64,000 nt of DNA from Mesorhizobium sp. STM 4661 (GTDB lineage Bacteria > Pseudomonadota > Alphaproteobacteria > Rhizobiales > Rhizobiaceae): positions 232,363-296,362 of the forward strand of contig NZ_CAAF010000004.1 in assembly GCF_000359125.1 (NCBI RefSeq), read 5' to 3'. A program made the position numbers and the translations under genes. Under the pieces are notes generated by a model. The model did no database searches. It was not told where the DNA came from and saw only the letters and a program-made list of their open reading frames with translations. Of this stretch, positions 63,393 to 64,000 are shown one piece after another; positions within the stretch are counted from its first letter, which is position 1; the number at the start of each line of letters is the position of its first letter.

Positions 63393-63602
63393 TGCGTCAG
63401 GTATCGATGAAGGTAAATATCCCGGTCAGTTCGTAGCGGCGCCCTCGCACCGTTCGTGCGTGCGACCTACTCCTCAAAGCGACCTGTGGCGTCACGATCG
63501 CGCTCGTATCGCCTCGTCAGCGGAAACGGCGGCAGATCGTGTCCCAGGGCGTGGTGCAGCTGACGGCTTGGTCGCCGCGCTCTCCGGCATGGGCCGGGCT
63601 GA

Positions 63603-64000
63603 TCAGCGTGCCACGGCTGGCAGGCTGATGAGAGGATCATCGCTCATTTGGCTGATGGTTTCCAGCGTCATGTATCTGGCGCGCTGCACGGCCCATTCGT
63701 CGTTCTGTTCGAGCAGCAAGGCGCCGACGAGGCGCACGATCGCATCGTCGTTGGGGAAGATTCCGACGACCTCGGTGCGCCGCTTGATCTCGCCGTTGAG
63801 ACGCTCGATCGGATTCGTCGAGTGGAGCTTGGCGCGGTGCTCCTTGGGGAAGGTCATGTAGGCCAGCACATCGGGCTCGGCGTCGTCCATGATTGTCGCC
63901 AGCTTCGGCACCTTCGGCCGGATCTGGTCGGCCACAGTGCGCCATTGCGTGCTTGCGGCCTCGGCCGTTTCCTGGGCGAAGGCGGTGGCGATGAAAGCGG
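63603..64000 (-). mobile_element. IS256-family transposase, C-terminal part (5' end outside window)
   Basis: The visible 132 codons run to the window edge without a start. They show the C-terminal mutator-type block: PKVPKLATIMDDAEPDVLAYM, HRAKLHSTNPIERLNGEIKRR (the conserved Glu of the DDE triad is in NGEIKRR), EVVGIFPNDDAIVRLVGALL and QMSDDPLISL. The stop is at 63603. The insertion sequence therefore continues past 64000. Its right-hand inverted repeat should lie in 63393-63602, but I cannot identify it without the other end. Confidence 0.85.

Overview
The window looks like chromosomal DNA of a rhizobial alphaproteobacterium, most likely Mesorhizobium. It is GC-rich, carries a urease cluster with rhizobial-type companions (DUF3995, DUF1272, HupE/UreJ), has a NodF/NodE-like acyl carrier protein and ketosynthase pair, and has many ABC importers and catabolic genes. 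The genus is inferred from gene content; no rRNA is present.

Region 1 (1-17.6 kb) is backbone. It starts with a SorC-type sugar regulator cut by the window edge, a HAD phosphatase and a class II aldolase. The urease cluster follows on the minus strand, read from ureD (11.66 kb) to ureG (2.58 kb): ureD, ureA, DUF1272, hupE/ureJ, ureB, ureC, DUF29, a membrane protein, ureE, ureF, DUF3995, ureG. Two small exported-protein genes on the plus strand sit between ureB and ureC. Next come the ACP and ketosynthase pair, a GST, a Lys/Ala-rich basic protein, a FrcK-like kinase, a mutarotase-fold protein and a penicillin-binding-type carboxypeptidase.

Region 2 (17.67-55.33 kb) is a genomic island of about 37.6 kb integrated in tRNA-Arg(CCG). 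A perfect 46-bp direct repeat of the tRNA 3' half (17670-17715 and 55286-55331) bounds it, and a tyrosine integrase lies just inside the right end. The island has three modules. (a) 18.1-31.1 kb, plus strand: a PotABCD-like importer, a DAO-type flavin oxidase, an IclR regulator, an aldehyde dehydrogenase, a TMADH-like Fe-S flavoprotein, a beta-amino-acid-type aminotransferase, RidA and a BKACE enzyme, read here as amine/beta-amino-acid uptake and catabolism. Two promoters share a 15-bp operator-like site. (b) 31.2-42.5 kb, minus strand: an Na+/solute symporter, two LysR regulators, a CoA transferase, a PrpD-family protein, an acyl-CoA dehydrogenase, a MaoC-type hydratase, a CitE-like lyase and an SSADH, resembling itaconate/mesaconate-type (C5 dicarboxylate) breakdown. 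(c) 42.5-53.1 kb, minus strand: a ribose-type ABC importer with unusual extended permeases and an ATPase fused in frame to a PEBP domain, together with an SCP2-like protein, an alpha/beta hydrolase, a flotillin and a type-1 opsin homologue that lacks the retinal-binding lysine.

The most striking item is the opsin (44754-45443). It aligns motif by motif with proteorhodopsin (RYxxW, ELYxG, GWAIYP, ADxxN), but the Schiff-base Lys is Leu, the proton acceptor Asp is Ala and the donor Glu is Ser. Its neighbours suggest a membrane- or lipid-related transport or sensing system rather than a light-driven pump.

Region 3 (55.3-64 kb) is outside the island: a DUF5996-GNAT fusion, pirin, LysR divergent from a YcaC-like hydrolase, a Tat-exported alpha/beta hydrolase, DUF1127, a winged-helix/TolB/TPR regulator, and the C-terminal part of an IS256-family transposase running off the right edge.
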